Below are positions 62,943 to 64,000 of a stretch of 64,000 nucleotides of DNA, one piece after another. The stretch's first letter is position 1. Every line of letters begins with the position of its first letter. The notes under the pieces were generated by a model. The model searched no databases and was not told the origin of the DNA. It saw only the letters and a list, made by a program, of their open reading frames with translations. The DNA is taken from positions 1 to 64,000 of the forward strand of contig PHDD01000008.1 in assembly GCA_002840905.1 (NCBI GenBank), read 5' to 3'. Made by a program: the position numbers and the translations under genes. The DNA comes from Bacteroidetes bacterium HGW-Bacteroidetes-4. GTDB lineage: Bacteria > Bacteroidota > Bacteroidia > Bacteroidales > SZUA-534.

Positions 62943-64000
62943 TTTCGGGATGATGTCCTAAACGGGCTCCTTCGTTCAACATTAATTGGTAAGCCGCTTC
63001 GTATGAATTTTCAATTTTCCCATCCAAAATAGCATCTTTAATGGCCGTTTTTATGGTTCCAATATCTCTGCACGGTTTTAAACCAAAAACTTCCATAATT
63101 TCTTCACCCGAAATAGGTGGTTGCCAGTTTCGGATGCGATCTTTAGCTTCTACTTCTTTAAGTTTTTCTCTTACCAATTGGTAATTGTCGAGGTAGCGGG
63201 CCACTTTGTCCGGATTCTTCGACGTAATGTCAGCATCGCAAAGCAACATTAAATCATCAATATCGTCACCCGCATCAAAAAGCAGTCGTCGTATGGCACT
63301 ATCGGTAATCTCTTCCTGTGCCAAAACTACCGGTCGCATATGCAAGCCTACCATTTTTTGCACATACTTCATTTTCTCATTCAAAGGTAACTTCAGTTTT
63401 TTAAAAATGACAGGTATCATTTTTGTTCCAATAAACTCATGCCCATGAAAAGTCCAGCCCTGGCCTTCAACAAATTTCTTGGTTCGTGGCTTGGCAATAT
63501 CATGAAGCAAGGCCGACCAGCGCAACCAAAGATCGTCGGTGGACATACTAATATTGTCGAGTACCTGCAAGGTGTGGTAAAAATTTTCTTTATGTTTTTT
63601 TCCATTTATTTCTTCCACTCCCTTCAACGCATCTAATTCGGGTAAAATAAGCTCAAGCAATCCGGTTTTTTGGAGCAATTTGAACCCAATACTGGGTTTA
63701 GTACACAGCATTATCTTATTCAGTTCCACATGAATACGCTCATACGAAATTATTTCGATTCGATCTTTATTGCGTTTAATGGCTTCGAGCGATTCCTGTT
63801 CAATGGTAAAATTCAGTTGATTAGCAAATCGAATGGCTCGTAACATACGCAAGGGATCATCGGAATAAGTAGTGTCAGGATTCAGCGGAGTACGAATAAT
63901 TCCATCATTCAAATCCTGAATTCCATTAAAAGGATCGGTTAGCTTACCAAACGAATCGGGATGTAAACCCAATGCCATTGCATTGATGGTAAAATCGCGC
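62938..64000 (-). CDS. cca: CCA tRNA nucleotidyltransferase with HD domain, 5' end cut by window
   Basis: At least 353 residues are visible; the frame continues past 64000 ([20 protein letters not shown] is the first part seen, the end of the nucleotidyltransferase head). [18 protein letters not shown] is the RNA-binding/neck motif. The HD domain has [23 protein letters not shown] and GHEFIG. The enzyme adds CCA to tRNA 3' ends. The catalytic head lies outside the window. Confidence 0.93.
   Translation of the reverse strand, partial: RDFTINAMALGLHPDSFGKLTDPFNGIQDLNDGIIRTPLNPDTTYSDDPLRMLRAIRFANQLNFTIEQESLEAIKRNKDRIEIISYERIHVELNKIMLCTKPSIGFKLLQKTGLLELILPELDALKGVEEINGKKHKENFYHTLQVLDNISMSTDDLWLRWSALLHDIAKPRTKKFVEGQGWTFHGHEFIGTKMIPVIFKKLKLPLNEKMKYVQKMVGLHMRPVVLAQEEITDSAIRRLLFDAGDDIDDLMLLCDADITSKNPDKVARYLDNYQLVREKLKEVEAKDRIRNWQPPISGEEIMEVFGLKPCRDIGTIKTAIKDAILDGKIENSYEAAYQLMLNEGARLGHHPEK

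Overview
The window is about 64 kb of AT-rich chromosome from a Bacteroidota bacterium. Supporting signs are gliding genes gldD and gldE, a peptidase with a type IX secretion (T9SS) C-terminal domain, a GLPGLI-family protein, house promoters of the TTG-N19-TAnnTTTG type, few Shine-Dalgarno sites, and the conserved order gldD-gldE-ssb-mutY / HU-bS22-rng. A Marinilabiliales or Prolixibacteraceae-like member of Bacteroidia is my best guess, but that is inference. No tRNA, rRNA, CRISPR array, insertion sequence or phage was recognised.

Region 1 (1-13,070) is accessory and the most unusual. On the minus strand lies a cassette of a small winged-helix regulator, a 64-residue secreted four-cysteine peptide, a strong hairpin terminator, a GLPGLI protein and a TonB-receptor-like outer-membrane protein. 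A truncated second copy of the regulator and its promoter sits at the left edge as a direct repeat of about 270 bp. Next come ung, a sigma-70-family factor overlapping a membrane TPR protein (likely anti-sigma), a broken C10 peptidase with a lipoprotein neighbour, a secreted TPR-CHAT protease and, divergently, an unlisted 47-residue peptide with a Gly-Gly motif followed by a nucleotidyltransferase-like protein. A 30-bp sequence, GATTATGTTTTT followed by a 3-5 base variable core and TTTTGGAAT(A/T)AATA, occurs four times, each just upstream of and pointing at a start codon: both regulator copies, the sigma gene and the Gly-Gly peptide. This ties the region into one candidate undescribed regulon.

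Region 2 (13,070-46,440) is mostly core metabolism and housekeeping. It holds an etfB-etfA-acyl-CoA dehydrogenase operon, NAD(P)HX repair, a POT peptide transporter, ychF, a T9SS-exported M14 peptidase, a YefM-YoeB toxin-antitoxin pair with a 30-bp palindromic operator, a B12-type radical SAM protein and a secreted phosphatase. A mutY-ssb-gldE-gldD-phosphopantetheinyl transferase-GGGP synthase operon follows, divergent from HU-bS22-rng. Then come dsbD, a 7TM-DISM/PAS/SpoIIE phosphatase, a lemA-TPM operon and small regulators.

Region 3 (46,760-64,000) holds transketolase, a single-domain response regulator and a chemotaxis-type operon: 600-residue helical protein, STAS, CheY, CheA, CheW, CheR, a histidine-kinase-like protein with Asn at the phospho-acceptor site, CheD and CheB. 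No methyl-accepting receptor is present. The 600-residue protein carries a CheZ-like D-x3-Q motif, and a two-TM GAF/PAS protein follows. The window closes with a beta-helix lipoprotein, an endonuclease/exonuclease/phosphatase-family protein and a cca gene that runs off the right edge.
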